Shown here piece after piece: positions 44,501-53,148 of a DNA stretch of 64,000 nucleotides. The stretch is from Durusdinium trenchii. Lineage: Eukaryota > Sar > Dinophyceae > Suessiales > Symbiodiniaceae. The notes beneath the pieces are model-generated. The model worked only from the letters and a program-made list of their open reading frames with translations. It searched no databases and had not been told where the DNA came from. Location: positions 286,508 through 350,507 of the forward strand of contig CAXAMN010023317.1 of assembly GCA_963970005.1 (NCBI GenBank). Reading direction: 5' to 3'. Every line of letters begins with the position of its first letter. Position 1 is the first letter of the stretch. A program made the translations under genes and the position numbers.

Positions 44501-45850
44501 CATCAGGAAATTCAAGAGGTGGCTTTGTGTGGTTACTTTATGTGGTCTATGCATGTCTATGCATGTCTATGCGGCACATGTTGCGCCTGTTGAGAATGTT
44601 ACTCTTTTGTACCCTTTAACTTGTATCCCCATCATGAGGCCATTAGCCTCCAAGACTTTGAACGCTTCACAATGCTTGAATCATGTTCGTATTTGATTCT
44701 GATGTTAGTTCTTGTTCTATCGATTTGGTAGTCGTCCTTGCCAGGTACTTGGACATGCAATTTGAGAAGCAATCAGCTTTGATCGGCATGGTCCTAGCGC
44801 AAGGACGGGGCACTTCCACTTCTCTTCAAAGCCCTCCCAGTTCGCCCAGCCCAGCCCCGAACCCATCGAGCCCGCTGAATTTCAAGCTACGAGAACAGCT
44901 CAGTGGTGTTTCCAGTGGGCAGATGGGAAGCGAAGATGGGAACCGCTTACACCTACAATTGCCTCAGACACAAACTCGAGAACTGGAAGATCAGCTGCAC
45001 ATGAAGCAGGGTGAATTGATGCGATCTTCAAGTGTCCTGGGCTCAACAATGACACATTTTGGGATATGTTCAGATGACTGCCATAATGCTCACATGTCAG
45101 ATGGCATGTGCTCCAGTTTAGCTAGCAGCTGTTTTTGCTGACCAGTGGATTCCCACCAGTTTAGCTGAGTAGCTTAGCGAAATATCTTGCATAGATTTCC
45201 ATGTTCAACAAAAAGCCGGAGCCCACTGATCACATGGCAAGAGAGGGTCTATCATGGTCTACCAACAATGTTTGCCTTAGATCCCGACAAGTGGTGAGCA
45301 AGGGTGGGTTGAGTCGACCTGTGTGCCACCCGCCAAGCATTTGGCTTCATCCAAAAGAACACCTCACGTGACAACTTCAAGAGCCTTTTCCGGTGAACAT
45401 CGGAGAACATCGAGCTTTGCAACTCACACTGAGGCCGTTTGAGGAACAGTTCCCGGACCTCCTTTGTGCGAAATGCCCAGCTTGACCGCCACATGAAAGC
45501 GCAAGCACAGGCCTTGCGGATTGCAACTGCCCGGGCAAACACCATGAGAGCCACTAAGCAGGCGGGAAGTGCGGGGCAGCAGCAGCATGATCTTTGAGCA
45601 AGTTGGAGTCTAGAATCTTGGAGCAAAAGATGGTTGATAGAACGGCAGCCTGTGCTGTGCTGTGCTGTTTGTCCGTGTGGTGTAGTCTCCGTCTAATTCT
45701 TTGATTCTCAAGGTGTGCCCATTGGATGCTTCTGACTTTGGTATGGGGTTGATGATGTGGTCCTTTGGTTTTTCAGGTGGAGATGACCAAGACCAGCTGC
45801 AGACACTTTGCAGAGAGAGTCGTGACATGGAGCTGTTTGAGCAACGTTGA
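32542..45850 (+). CDS. Single-domain voltage-gated cation channel with two EF-hands (about 17 exons)
   Basis: Product: a plasma- or endomembrane channel subunit with one six-helix domain and Ca-binding EF-hands. Exons joined in frame: 32542-32617 (MGGLEMDFEQQ, start tentative), 33382-33615, 33983-34235, 34297-34513 (S1), 34795-34919 (S2), 35771-35957 (S3-S4), 36321-36382 (S4-S5), 36685-36842 (S5), 37022-37172 (pore, S6), 37413-37497, 38428-38478 and 38761-38796 (EF-hand 1), 41760-41925 (EF-hand 2), 41968-42032, 42130-about 42180, 44745-about 45000, 45444-45568, 45777-45850 (TGA). Later exons after 42,180 are less sure, and one or more are probably missing between 42,180 and 44,745. Donors include GA (after 34513, 34919, 41925, 42032) and GC (after 36382, 36842, 37172, 37497, 38796). 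The N-terminus holds a coiled coil (LQDLQKKLREVHDQQR). Such channels are abundant in dinoflagellates; ion selectivity cannot be set from sequence. Confidence 0.8.
33650..33870. repeat. TCCTAGTAG minisatellite plus (AT)n in channel intron 2
   Basis: About ten imperfect copies of CTCCTAGTAG or TTCCTAGTAG, alternating with GCGATGC, GTCCTTG, CTTCTTG and AAGGCCAGGAG spacers, fill most of the 367 nt intron 33,616-33,982. A short TATATATATATA run follows at 33,858-33,872. Confidence 0.8.
34297..36382 (+). other. Voltage-sensor exons of the channel (S1-S4 and S4-S5 linker)
   Basis: S1 is in NVIMALIVGNAALLGIEI. S2 follows DDIPVWFGALNTVAVCVFV and carries the conserved ESILKL acid. S3 is FDFVIVSISVAETLVDYM, and S4 is RVMRALRLARTLRGVRIIR, with seven Arg spaced every three residues and an eighth in VFRY. 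The linker exon is ALRGLILSIFSTLGSLLWT. The exon 34795-34919 only reads through correctly (CVW-NIFDF) if its donor is GA at 34,920. Confidence 0.85.
36685..37172 (+). other. Pore-domain exons of the channel (S5, pore loop, S6)
   Basis: S5 is LLLIVFYVFSCIFTQLV, followed by a turret with CRFE...CPPLLQEYW. The second exon gives the pore helix and filter MMTLFFSITGGVNWYDVYV and S6 GLMNLYIVIGFFTILNVVTG. The usual acidic filter residue of Na/Ca channels (TLESW, TGEDW) is replaced by Gly/Val in TGGVNW. S6 continues in the next exon as FVNTAIESASADKD, typical of this family. Confidence 0.8.
38428..41925 (+). other. EF-hand exons of the channel
   Basis: EF-hand 1 is split over two tiny exons of 51 and 36 nt: LRQIFYEIDESNANQ and VSIDELEEALSE; the loop reads D-E-S-N-A-N-Q-V-S-I-D-E with Asp at 1 and Glu at 12. 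EF-hand 2 is in 41760-41925: VWSLFVLIDADDNGIVDLEE, a canonical loop with DADDNG and Glu at 12. The tail NGCMQLHGPAKSLQAAR is the conserved end of this module. A 2.96 kb intron separates the two hands. Confidence 0.8.
38797..41759 (+). other. Long channel intron with embedded open frames
   Basis: The intron between the EF-hand exons holds several open frames: 39,345-39,539 (basic, ends KKRKAPIVAKRK), 40,260-40,565 (101 codons, no motif) and 40,885-41,445 (Cys-rich in two frames). None has a recognised domain, and they may be decayed insertions or genuine small genes. There is a CA/GT-rich patch at 39,790-39,815. Confidence 0.3.
42181..44744 (+). other. Intronic interval of the channel gene, exon content unresolved
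   Basis: No convincing exon continues the channel here. At 43,215-43,290 one frame reads LDIYTDGFKLSKSVEGGWQS, which resembles the start of a LINE RNase H (YTDG...GGW) but is not followed by the other motifs. At 44,360-44,470 an open frame (LQLEKVDLSGELGTLKLLLG) might be an exon. An inverted repeat lies at 44,049-44,131. Confidence 0.3.
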
Positions 45851-45964
45851 ATCCGTGCTACGCATCAAAGTGTTCCAATCGTCAAACGATCAGAGTGGCC
45901 GATGCGATCCGAAAGAGGTCAGAGGAATCCAGGAGGGTGTTCCATTCGTTTGTTCTTATTTCTG

Positions 45965-46665
45965 TGTATGTAATAGTGATGGCATGGCATGGCATGGCAT
46001 GTCAGGTAGGTTAGGTCCGGTAGGTTAGACAGGTTAGGTAGGTTAGGTATGTAGGTAGGTAGGTAGGTAATGCAATGCAATGCAATGCAATGCATGTAAT
46101 TACTGTATGTTTGTATGGTTGGTATGGTATGTAATGTAATGCAATACATCAAATGTATGTATGCATGTATGTATGTAATGGAATGGAATGCAATGCAAAG
46201 TAATGTATATATTGCAATGTTTTGCAACGTAATGTAGTGTGATGTGATGTATGTGTTTCATGGTATTGTATGTGTTGTCTTGCATTGCATTGCATGGAAT
46301 TGTGTTGTGTTGTATTGTTGTATTGTACTGGACAGTGCTGTACTGTACTGTACAGTGTCGTATTGTACTGTATTGCGTTTATATACGTAGTGTAATTTAG
46401 TGTAGTGTATTTCAACCACATGTTATGTATGTATGTATGTATGTATGTATGTATGTATGTATGTATGCATGTATGTATGTATGTATGTAATGCAATGTAA
46501 TGTAATGTAATGTAATGTAATGTAATGTAATGTATTTAATGTATGGTATGTATGTATGTTATGTTATGTTATGTTATGTTATGTTATGTCATGTCATGTC
46601 ATGTTATGTTATGTTATGTTATGTATGTTTGTATGTATGTATGTATGTATGTATGTATGTATGTA
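45965..46665. repeat. Long mosaic microsatellite at the 3' end of LINE copy A
   Basis: About 700 bp of short units change gradually along the tract: GGCAT, GGTTA, GGTA, TGCAA, then TGTA, GTAT, TAATG (46,498-46,535), TATGT (46,556-46,625) and GTAT again up to the LINE end. On the minus strand it directly follows the LINE 3' terminus (AGGAG, A-run, then TACA repeats). It is far longer than the tracts after copies B and C. The His/Tyr/Ile-rich open frames here are artefacts. Confidence 0.85.
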
Positions 46666-46768
46666 TTTTTTTTCTCCTAGAGGTTTCTTTAGCTGCATGT
46701 ACGAGGGCTCTTTGGCCAGCTGCGAGCCGGCCGCTGCAGGTTCATGTAGATGAGGAGGTCCTGGTGCT

Positions 46769-49365
46769 TCAAAAGAAGTCAACATCGATCTCGGGTTCAG
46801 GTGTTGCTGAACTTTCTGAGCTTTCCAGGGCAATGGCTTCCTCAAGCTGTGTGGCCTGCAGCTGGGTGGGGCTTTGAGTATCGGCTCCATGTGTTCTGTG
46901 CCGTTTGGCATCAGTTGGAGTGGTCACTTGCAGCCCGTGCTGCGTCTGATGCTGTTGCCCGGATGGTGGCTGGGTTTCATGGCCTGCCTCCTGCCAGTGC
47001 GCTCGTGTGAGTGGTTCAGTCAAAGGCACAGCATCAGACTGTGGTTGCCCAAATCGCTTCGAGCCTGCTTCAAGGCTGGAGTTCATGGCATGTGCAGGAT
47101 TTGGGTTGTCTTCCGCTTGAGTGAGCGGTGTGGCAAAGTGAAGCCTCCGTGGAGTTGGCTTAGGTGGACCATCTGGTGCACCTCTGCTGGTGGAACTGCT
47201 GTGTTTGTCAGCCGATGTTGCCTGTGTTCCCTGGCGTGCAAAGAAGTCAGTGAGTGGTGGTGTTCCAACCTGAGCAGCTCCTTTGCATGACTTCTTGAAA
47301 GCTGCTGTGAGGATGACCCTCTGCTGCCCATCAAGGTGTAGGGTGAGGCCACATTGGGTGCAGGAGACCTTGGTGCCTTTTTGCCACAGCATATGGCTGC
47401 TGTGACCTTCATGAGGATGAGTGTACGGCAGATCCAAACACTGCCCGGTAACAAAGGCTTGGAAGGTGCCTTCATTGCTTCGTTTGTGGACATTGGTGCC
47501 ACACTTGACACAGCGTAGGTATCCAGCAGTCTCGGCGATCTCATGCTGAGTTTGGAGCAGTTGCTTGATGGTCTGCTGCCTAGTCATCTTCTTCGGCAAG
47601 GGTTGATGTGGAGTTTCCGGCTCTGGGAGCTGTGCCTCAAGACGGAGCTGTGGGCATTCCTCTTTGAGTCTGTCCTCAAGGATTGGCACAGTGAGGGCCT
47701 GGTGCACTCTTATGCCACATACTCCACACTGGTATCCGCTGCGGTGAGGTGCCCATCGATGTAGCGGAGCTGTCCAGGGCTGGCGGCAGGTGCCAATGAG
47801 CTGCTTCTTGTATTGTTTGGTGTGTTTGCCCTGATGCCTGTCAGGCTTTTGATGGATGTAGTGATCTTTGCTGTCGAAGATCACTGCCAGTCTGTTGAGG
47901 GCATGCTGGTAGATGAGGGTGTGGTCGTCATCAAGGACTCGTTGCCAGTCCGTCTTCCTGGAGTCTTGGAAAGTTTTGGCCCTTTCCCATGCTGCTAAAG
48001 CGGCGTCTCGTTGTCTTCTGCGCAACTGGGGCTCACTGCCTGGTGCCTGTGGGGATTTGGTGTTCCTGGCCACATATAGCACGGTGACTCTTTGGTAGTC
48101 TTGCGCAGTGACTTGTTCCAGCTGGTCAAGAAAAGGCCCTCGATGCTTCTCCTGTGTCCATGCCTCCCAGACACTGCTAAGCTGCACAATGACCCTCACT
48201 GAAGTAGTGGTGTGCTTGGCCAAGGCTATCAATCCTTCCATAAGGGCCCTTGCCTTGTTGTGAGGTGCAGGTGGAGTACCTGTGATGGCCGCAAGTCGCT
48301 GCAGTTGCCCCATGGTCATGGTGTGTGCACATAGGCCAAAGATCCAAAGCTGATCACGTGGGTCATAGCTGGAGGGTGTGGCATCCAGAGTGAAAGCCCA
48401 TCCTTGATGAGGGTGGGGCGCCAATTGCTGTAGTCCCTGCCAGGCTCCATGTCCTTGGTACGGATGTGCACTGTGCTGGTCCTCTTGTGGTTCCAGTGGA
48501 ATCCATCCAGTCTCCCACAAGGGTGTCTCATCATCTGTTAAGATGCGCTCTGCCCACTCTGCCGGCATGGGAGTGTGCTTTTGATTGTGGCGCCACTTGC
48601 GCAACCGCAAGATGTGTTTGGTAGTAGCCGGAACTTTGCAAATGGGACATTCTTTGGCTTTGCCATCTTGCTTGTAATGCAGGGCTGCCTGTGTCCAGGT
48701 GCGCAAATGGGGCTTGTGGCCACCAGGAATGGTCTTGATCAGCTTCCTGTAAACGTGCCAATCCAGGCCGGTCACAAGGTGCTTGTGGCTGGGTTTGCTG
48801 GCCAGCCGGGCAATGCGCTGGTCCCTGGCCTCCTGCTTCAAGGTCTTTTCGATTTTCCACCACGGGTCTTGCAGGGTGATGTCCTGTTCGGGTAGGAGTT
48901 GACTGCCGGGTCGATGCCATCTTTGAAGTTCGGGTACCTGCCAACCCCATTCCAGGAGATATGTGATTGTGGCAGCCATCGGCCCTCGGACCACATACCA
49001 TGGATATTGCCTCGCTTGGAGTTGGTTGTGGAGTTCTGTCCAAGCCTGCTGTAGGTGCTGCATTTGTTCTGGTGGCCAGTGGTGATACAAATGGCGCATA
49101 GCCTTGATGTGATGCAGGGTGACTTGATCCGCAGGATCAATGTATTTCTGACTGTGGAGGTCGTAGGTGATGTCGAGCAGACCTCCTGCATGGTGGCCTA
49201 GATGTGTGGCCAATGCTTGTCTGAGGGCTGTTCTGTACCTGGGTGCCAAACCTTGGGATTCTACACCCCAAAGTGCCACTGGCTGGATGCCACCACGATG
49301 AAGTCTGAGGCGGACTTTGAGGGCCGGGATCTTCAAGGTTCGCAACTTGATCCTTCGCTGACGGT
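46769..49365 (-). CDS. LINE A ORF2, last part: RT thumb, zinc knuckle, RNase H-like region and three zinc modules
   Basis: The continuation of ORF2 after the frameshift, 879 codons open from 49,408. LKIPALKVRLRLHRGGIQPV is the end of the RT. A knuckle CPICKVPATTKHIL precedes an RNase H-like region: FTLDATPSSYD (Asp), KARALMEGLIALA (Glu), then VRVIVQLSSVWEAW, where the usual DS is QL. Three zinc-type modules end the protein: YQCGVCGIRVHQ, LRCVKCGTNVHKR and VSCTQCGLTLHLDGQQR. The last residues IDVDFF match copies B (VDFF) and C (VDYF). Together with the first part the intact ORF2 would be about 2,120 residues, long for a LINE. Confidence 0.8.
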
Positions 49366-52300
49366 CGCAGGACTGGGATGCGCCGTCTCCTGGCCGCCTG
49401 ATGATCAACTCCCAGGTCTCTCATCACCGTGGAAATTGGTGGCTCGTGTTCTTGTAGCAACCCTTGCAAAGCTTGTTCAGTTCGGCGATCTGTGGTGATG
49501 AAAGCTGTTTTCTTTGGATTGACCTTGAGGCCCAGTCCAGTCAGGCGTTGTTGTAGATCACGATAAGCTTCAACCGCCTCCTGTGCAACTTGGAGTGGCG
49601 TAGTGCCTGCTAGATCGAATCCAACATCATCCACCCAACTGGACAAGTGGGCTTTTGGGTGGTGTTCCTTCCAGGGGATGAGCGCCGGTGCCAGAACGGC
49701 CTTTGCCAGCAGTGGTGCTTGAGGACACCCAGCAGGTACTCCTTGATCCACGTGAAAGAACGGTGTCATCTCTTGTTCAGCCAAAATGGCTTTTGGGCCG
49801 CAGTAAAGCTGCATGGCCAGCTCCAGCATGAGTGGAGGGTAGTCAAGGTCAATGGCTTCCTCCTGCAGCTTGACAAGGTTGATGGTGTCATAGAAGGTGG
49901 ACATGTCCATAAGGACTGTGATGCCATGCTGCTGCCGGGCTTTCGTGACCTCTTGGCGCAAGAGCCTTTCCAGTGCCACATGGAGCACATTTGCCCCTGG
50001 TCTTGCCCTGTCATGGCTCATGGTGGTCGGCAGATTTTGTTGCCATTGATCTAACAGCGGCTTTCTCAGTCGACACCACAGTCTCCAAAGCGTCGAGGTC
50101 AAGGTGATTGGCCGCTCAAGTTTCTGGTTTTTGGGAAGCATGACTACCAGGTGCATTTGAAGCTGGGTTGGCAGTTCAGCTGTGCGTTCCATGTGATGGA
50201 TCAATTGCAGCAGCGGTGTCAAAGCCAAGGGTGGAGTGGACTTGAGCATCTGGACTGAGACTGCATCCGGTCCACTGGCTCTTTCCGGGAGCGTTTTCAG
50301 TGTTCGGTGGAGTTGACCTGGTGTGATTGGCTCCAGGGTCAGTGCCTGTCGTTGGGCCATCTGCTTGATGTCAGGTCTGGTGGCCGGTTCATTGTCCTGT
50401 CGAAGCTTCCATAGTCCTCCCCAATCGGCCAGTCGCTGGTTCATCCGCTGTGGCATGGGTGTCATTCTGTATGGTCTTTCCCAAGCCAACTCACTGCTTT
50501 TTAAGCTTCTGAACAGGCCTCGCAGGCCTTTTTGATGCCCTTCTTGCAGCCATTGTCGATACTGCAGAGTGCTTTCTTCCTGAGCATGTTGTTGTGCTTC
50601 TTGTAGCTGATGGGCCATGGTCTGTAGAATCAACTCGGCTGCATGGGGATCTCTGTAGCGAATCCAATGATGACAGGTATCAAGGAATTGTCCCCAGGTG
50701 GGGGCTCCGATCCACTGGTTGGGCACTTGAGTGAGCCTTTGGAGGAAGCCTCGGACTGGGCCGGTCTGGACTTGCTGTGGTTGTTGTAATGCTAGGGTGA
50801 AGACCACCTTGATCTGTTCCCAGAAGGCTGGCTTGCCTTTGCGCCACGTGTGACCCTTTGCCTGGAGCATCAAAGGCTTGGTGACAGCTTGCAGGTTGTG
50901 CCCTCTGCCCTGGGCTGCCCATGGGTGTTCTTGTAGTAGATATTGTTCGGTTTTGGAAAGCCAGTCTGCCCAGGACTTTGCGGCTGAATTTGGAGGAATG
51001 CCATAGAGGTCGATGCAGCGTGCCTGAGACTGGTATGTGGTCCAAGGGCGGAAGTCAATGTCAGGCACTGGAGGCATCGGAGGGAAGTAGGCCATTTGTC
51101 TGTACTCCCTGGTGGCAGCTTCGATATCAAAGTCCAGTTGGAGCAAGGCATGTGGTCTCCATGGAACATCCCATTTGGATTGGAGTGTCGTGGTGCCGGC
51201 CAGGGAGCTGTGCAAGACGGCATAATCAATGGTGTTCCCCGACAGCACACTGTGATCTGGTGCCAGTATCCCAAAATGGAACTTGGAGGGCAAGACCGTG
51301 CTGGCCAGGGCACTGGGTGGGTTCTGCCAATCCCCGATGAGCACAAAGGGATGTGTTGTTTGGGATAGCAGCGTCAGCAGGTGAGCCAGGATGTCCGCGT
51401 TGGCTGCACTCTGAAATGTTTCTCCTGTTCGCAAGTAGAGCCCTACCACCAAAATGGTGGTTTCAGTGGCCTGCCATAAGAAGCTTTGGTATCCACAGCC
51501 TTTGTGGGTGTAGGATTGGAATTGTGTCAATCCACAAGCAGGATCTGCTACCACCAGGATGCCGCCATGTGTGCCAGTTCGCTCCTGATTGGGCTCAGCC
51601 GGAGTGCCAAACACGGTTCTGCCTCTAATGCTGAAGTATTGACAGATCTCCCAATGCTTCTGTGGGTCCAGATGGGTCTCAACCAAGATGTAAATGCCGC
51701 TGTCCCTTGTCCAGTACCAATCTATGACTTGCCTGCCAAGATTTGTGACGTTGGCATAGTGCAAAGAATTGTGATCTTGTGTCAAGCGGGCCTTCTTGAG
51801 GGGGCTGGGATGTAGCGGTGGTTCAAAGTCTGGTTCTTCTGCTGGCGGTAGACCTTGTAGCACCTGTTGTGGTGATTTGAAGCAGTCAATGTTGACGGCC
51901 CAGATCTGTGTGATCTGACTGGCTAATGCCGGAGTGAGGTGTGGCAAGTGGGTGGGAACCTTGCCGTCATCTGCTAACCACATCAGATCTCGGTAGATCA
52001 AGATGGCGTAATAGTGACCCTCCTGATGCGATTGTCCTCGATGACATATCAGCACGGCCGGCACGAATTCAGTGGAGGTTCTGGAGAAGCCATCGAGAGA
52101 CCTTGGCATAGTAAAGGTGCCGTAGGGGTTGAAAGGCTTCTGGTGCTTTGTCATGACCCCTTCAATGCAGGTGTTCCTGGTGACATGGCACACCAAGATC
52201 TTCTTGTCATCCATCAAGTATTGTCCCATGCCCTGATTGGCCCAGTTGTTGGCAAGATCTTGAAAGGTGACTCCATCAGGCCAATCATCTGGAAATGGGA

Positions 52301-53147
52301 TCAGGATGGGCTGCTGGACATGATCTGCCAGGTAACCACCTTCACGAATTTCAGCAAATCGGTAGTGGAATGCTCGACTTTGGGAGAGCAACCACAAAGA
52401 ATTCACAAAATGGCTTGCATCCCCTTGCGCATTCAAGTCATGCTGCTTCCAGAGGTCCTTCAACCCTGGCAAAGCTTGGAGGTCTACAGGCTCGGCCATA
52501 TCTATCGACTCCTGTACTGCCTCTTGTAAGGTGCCCCACGGTTGTGTGCTTGTTTCCTGCAAAAGAGCGCACACCCATGTGAAGGCTCTCCATGGGGCAT
52601 TTGCAAAGCATCGCAAGCTCGGATTGCCAACCACCATAGTGAGGTTTTGGAGGATGCAATCTGTAGATGTGGCATAGTTTTGCATGCCTGCAGTCGCCGG
52701 AGTCGAGGTGGATGGAGTCAAAGGACTCGTCGGGGCCCCTCCCAAAATGGAAAGGTAAGTCAGACCATCAGGCTTCTGGCTAGCCGTTGTGCTCTCTGCC
52801 AATAATTGTTGCCTGGGGTCATCAAAACTGTGTGTATTGTGCTCTTGTCTACCTGTGGTTGAATGTTCCCCTTCAAAGGTAGGAAAGAGCGCCCTTGTGT
52901 TTTGGTCAGCTGATTGCTGTGCATTGTCCCCTGCACACAAAGTAGCTGAAAACCCACAATGCTGATCTGAGCCTGTGTCAGCGCGGCAAACCGGTTGTGG
53001 TGGATGTACTGCCGTCAATCGATCAGCATCATCAAAACTGTGCTCTTCACTTGAAATCTTCAAAATCGGACTTTCATGGCCTTCACATGACTCCATGTCA
53101 TCTTCCGGAACTGGGAAAGTCCATCCCTGATACATGAGTGAGCTCAT
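49137..53147 (-). CDS. LINE A ORF2, first part: USP-like protease, EEP endonuclease and reverse transcriptase
   Basis: Residue numbers count from 53,156. (1) Residues 170-425 look like a ubiquitin-specific protease: Cys box NPSLRCFANAPWRAF (Cys183), a central ILVCHVTRN strand, and His box HRGQSHQEGHYYAI (His381) followed by WLADDGKV. (2) Residues 465-680 are an EEP endonuclease: ETHL (Glu493), GTHGG, LIGDWQNPP (Asp609), NTIDYAVL (Asp644) and PWRPHALLQLDF (His669 in place of SDH). (3) Residues 1000-1250 are RT: motif A VLMDMSTFYD (Asp1084), motif B DQGVPAGCPQ, motif C SSWVDDVGF (Asp1176-1177), motif D GLKVNPKKTAF. All catalytic residues expected for RT are present. Beyond about 49,365 this frame is wrong: a 1-base shift moves the protein to the next frame, so the last 75 codons to the stop at 49,137 are spurious. 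Confidence 0.85.
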   Translation of the reverse strand: MSSLMYQGWTFPVPEDDMESCEGHESPILKISSEEHSFDDADRLTAVHPPQPVCRADTGSDQHCGFSATLCAGDNAQQSADQNTRALFPTFEGEHSTTGRQEHNTHSFDDPRQQLLAESTTASQKPDGLTYLSILGGAPTSPLTPSTSTPATAGMQNYATSTDCILQNLTMVVGNPSLRCFANAPWRAFTWVCALLQETSTQPWGTLQEAVQESIDMAEPVDLQALPGLKDLWKQHDLNAQGDASHFVNSLWLLSQSRAFHYRFAEIREGGYLADHVQQPILIPFPDDWPDGVTFQDLANNWANQGMGQYLMDDKKILVCHVTRNTCIEGVMTKHQKPFNPYGTFTMPRSLDGFSRTSTEFVPAVLICHRGQSHQEGHYYAILIYRDLMWLADDGKVPTHLPHLTPALASQITQIWAVNIDCFKSPQQVLQGLPPAEEPDFEPPLHPSPLKKARLTQDHNSLHYANVTNLGRQVIDWYWTRDSGIYILVETHLDPQKHWEICQYFSIRGRTVFGTPAEPNQERTGTHGGILVVADPACGLTQFQSYTHKGCGYQSFLWQATETTILVVGLYLRTGETFQSAANADILAHLLTLLSQTTHPFVLIGDWQNPPSALASTVLPSKFHFGILAPDHSVLSGNTIDYAVLHSSLAGTTTLQSKWDVPWRPHALLQLDFDIEAATREYRQMAYFPPMPPVPDIDFRPWTTYQSQARCIDLYGIPPNSAAKSWADWLSKTEQYLLQEHPWAAQGRGHNLQAVTKPLMLQAKGHTWRKGKPAFWEQIKVVFTLALQQPQQVQTGPVRGFLQRLTQVPNQWIGAPTWGQFLDTCHHWIRYRDPHAAELILQTMAHQLQEAQQHAQEESTLQYRQWLQEGHQKGLRGLFRSLKSSELAWERPYRMTPMPQRMNQRLADWGGLWKLRQDNEPATRPDIKQMAQRQALTLEPITPGQLHRTLKTLPERASGPDAVSVQMLKSTPPLALTPLLQLIHHMERTAELPTQLQMHLVVMLPKNQKLERPITLTSTLWRLWCRLRKPLLDQWQQNLPTTMSHDRARPGANVLHVALERLLRQEVTKARQQHGITVLMDMSTFYDTINLVKLQEEAIDLDYPPLMLELAMQLYCGPKAILAEQEMTPFFHVDQGVPAGCPQAPLLAKAVLAPALIPWKEHHPKAHLSSWVDDVGFDLAGTTPLQVAQEAVEAYRDLQQRLTGLGLKVNPKKTAFITTDRRTEQALQGLLQEHEPPISTVMRDLGVDHQAARRRRIPVLRPSAKDQVANLEDPGPQSPPQTSSWWHPASGTLGCRIPRFGTQVQNSPQTSIGHTSRPPCRRSARHHLRPPQSEIH

Positions 53148-53148
53148 G

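Noticed and set aside
45919-46421. Minus-strand His/Tyr/Ile/Thr-rich open frames, and similar ones at 63,448-63,991
   Set aside because: Translations of GTAT/TAATG microsatellites.
46200-46700. Telomere or centromere satellite
   Set aside because: Units are GTAT/TAATG, not the TTTAGGG telomere repeat known from dinoflagellates, and they adjoin LINE ends.
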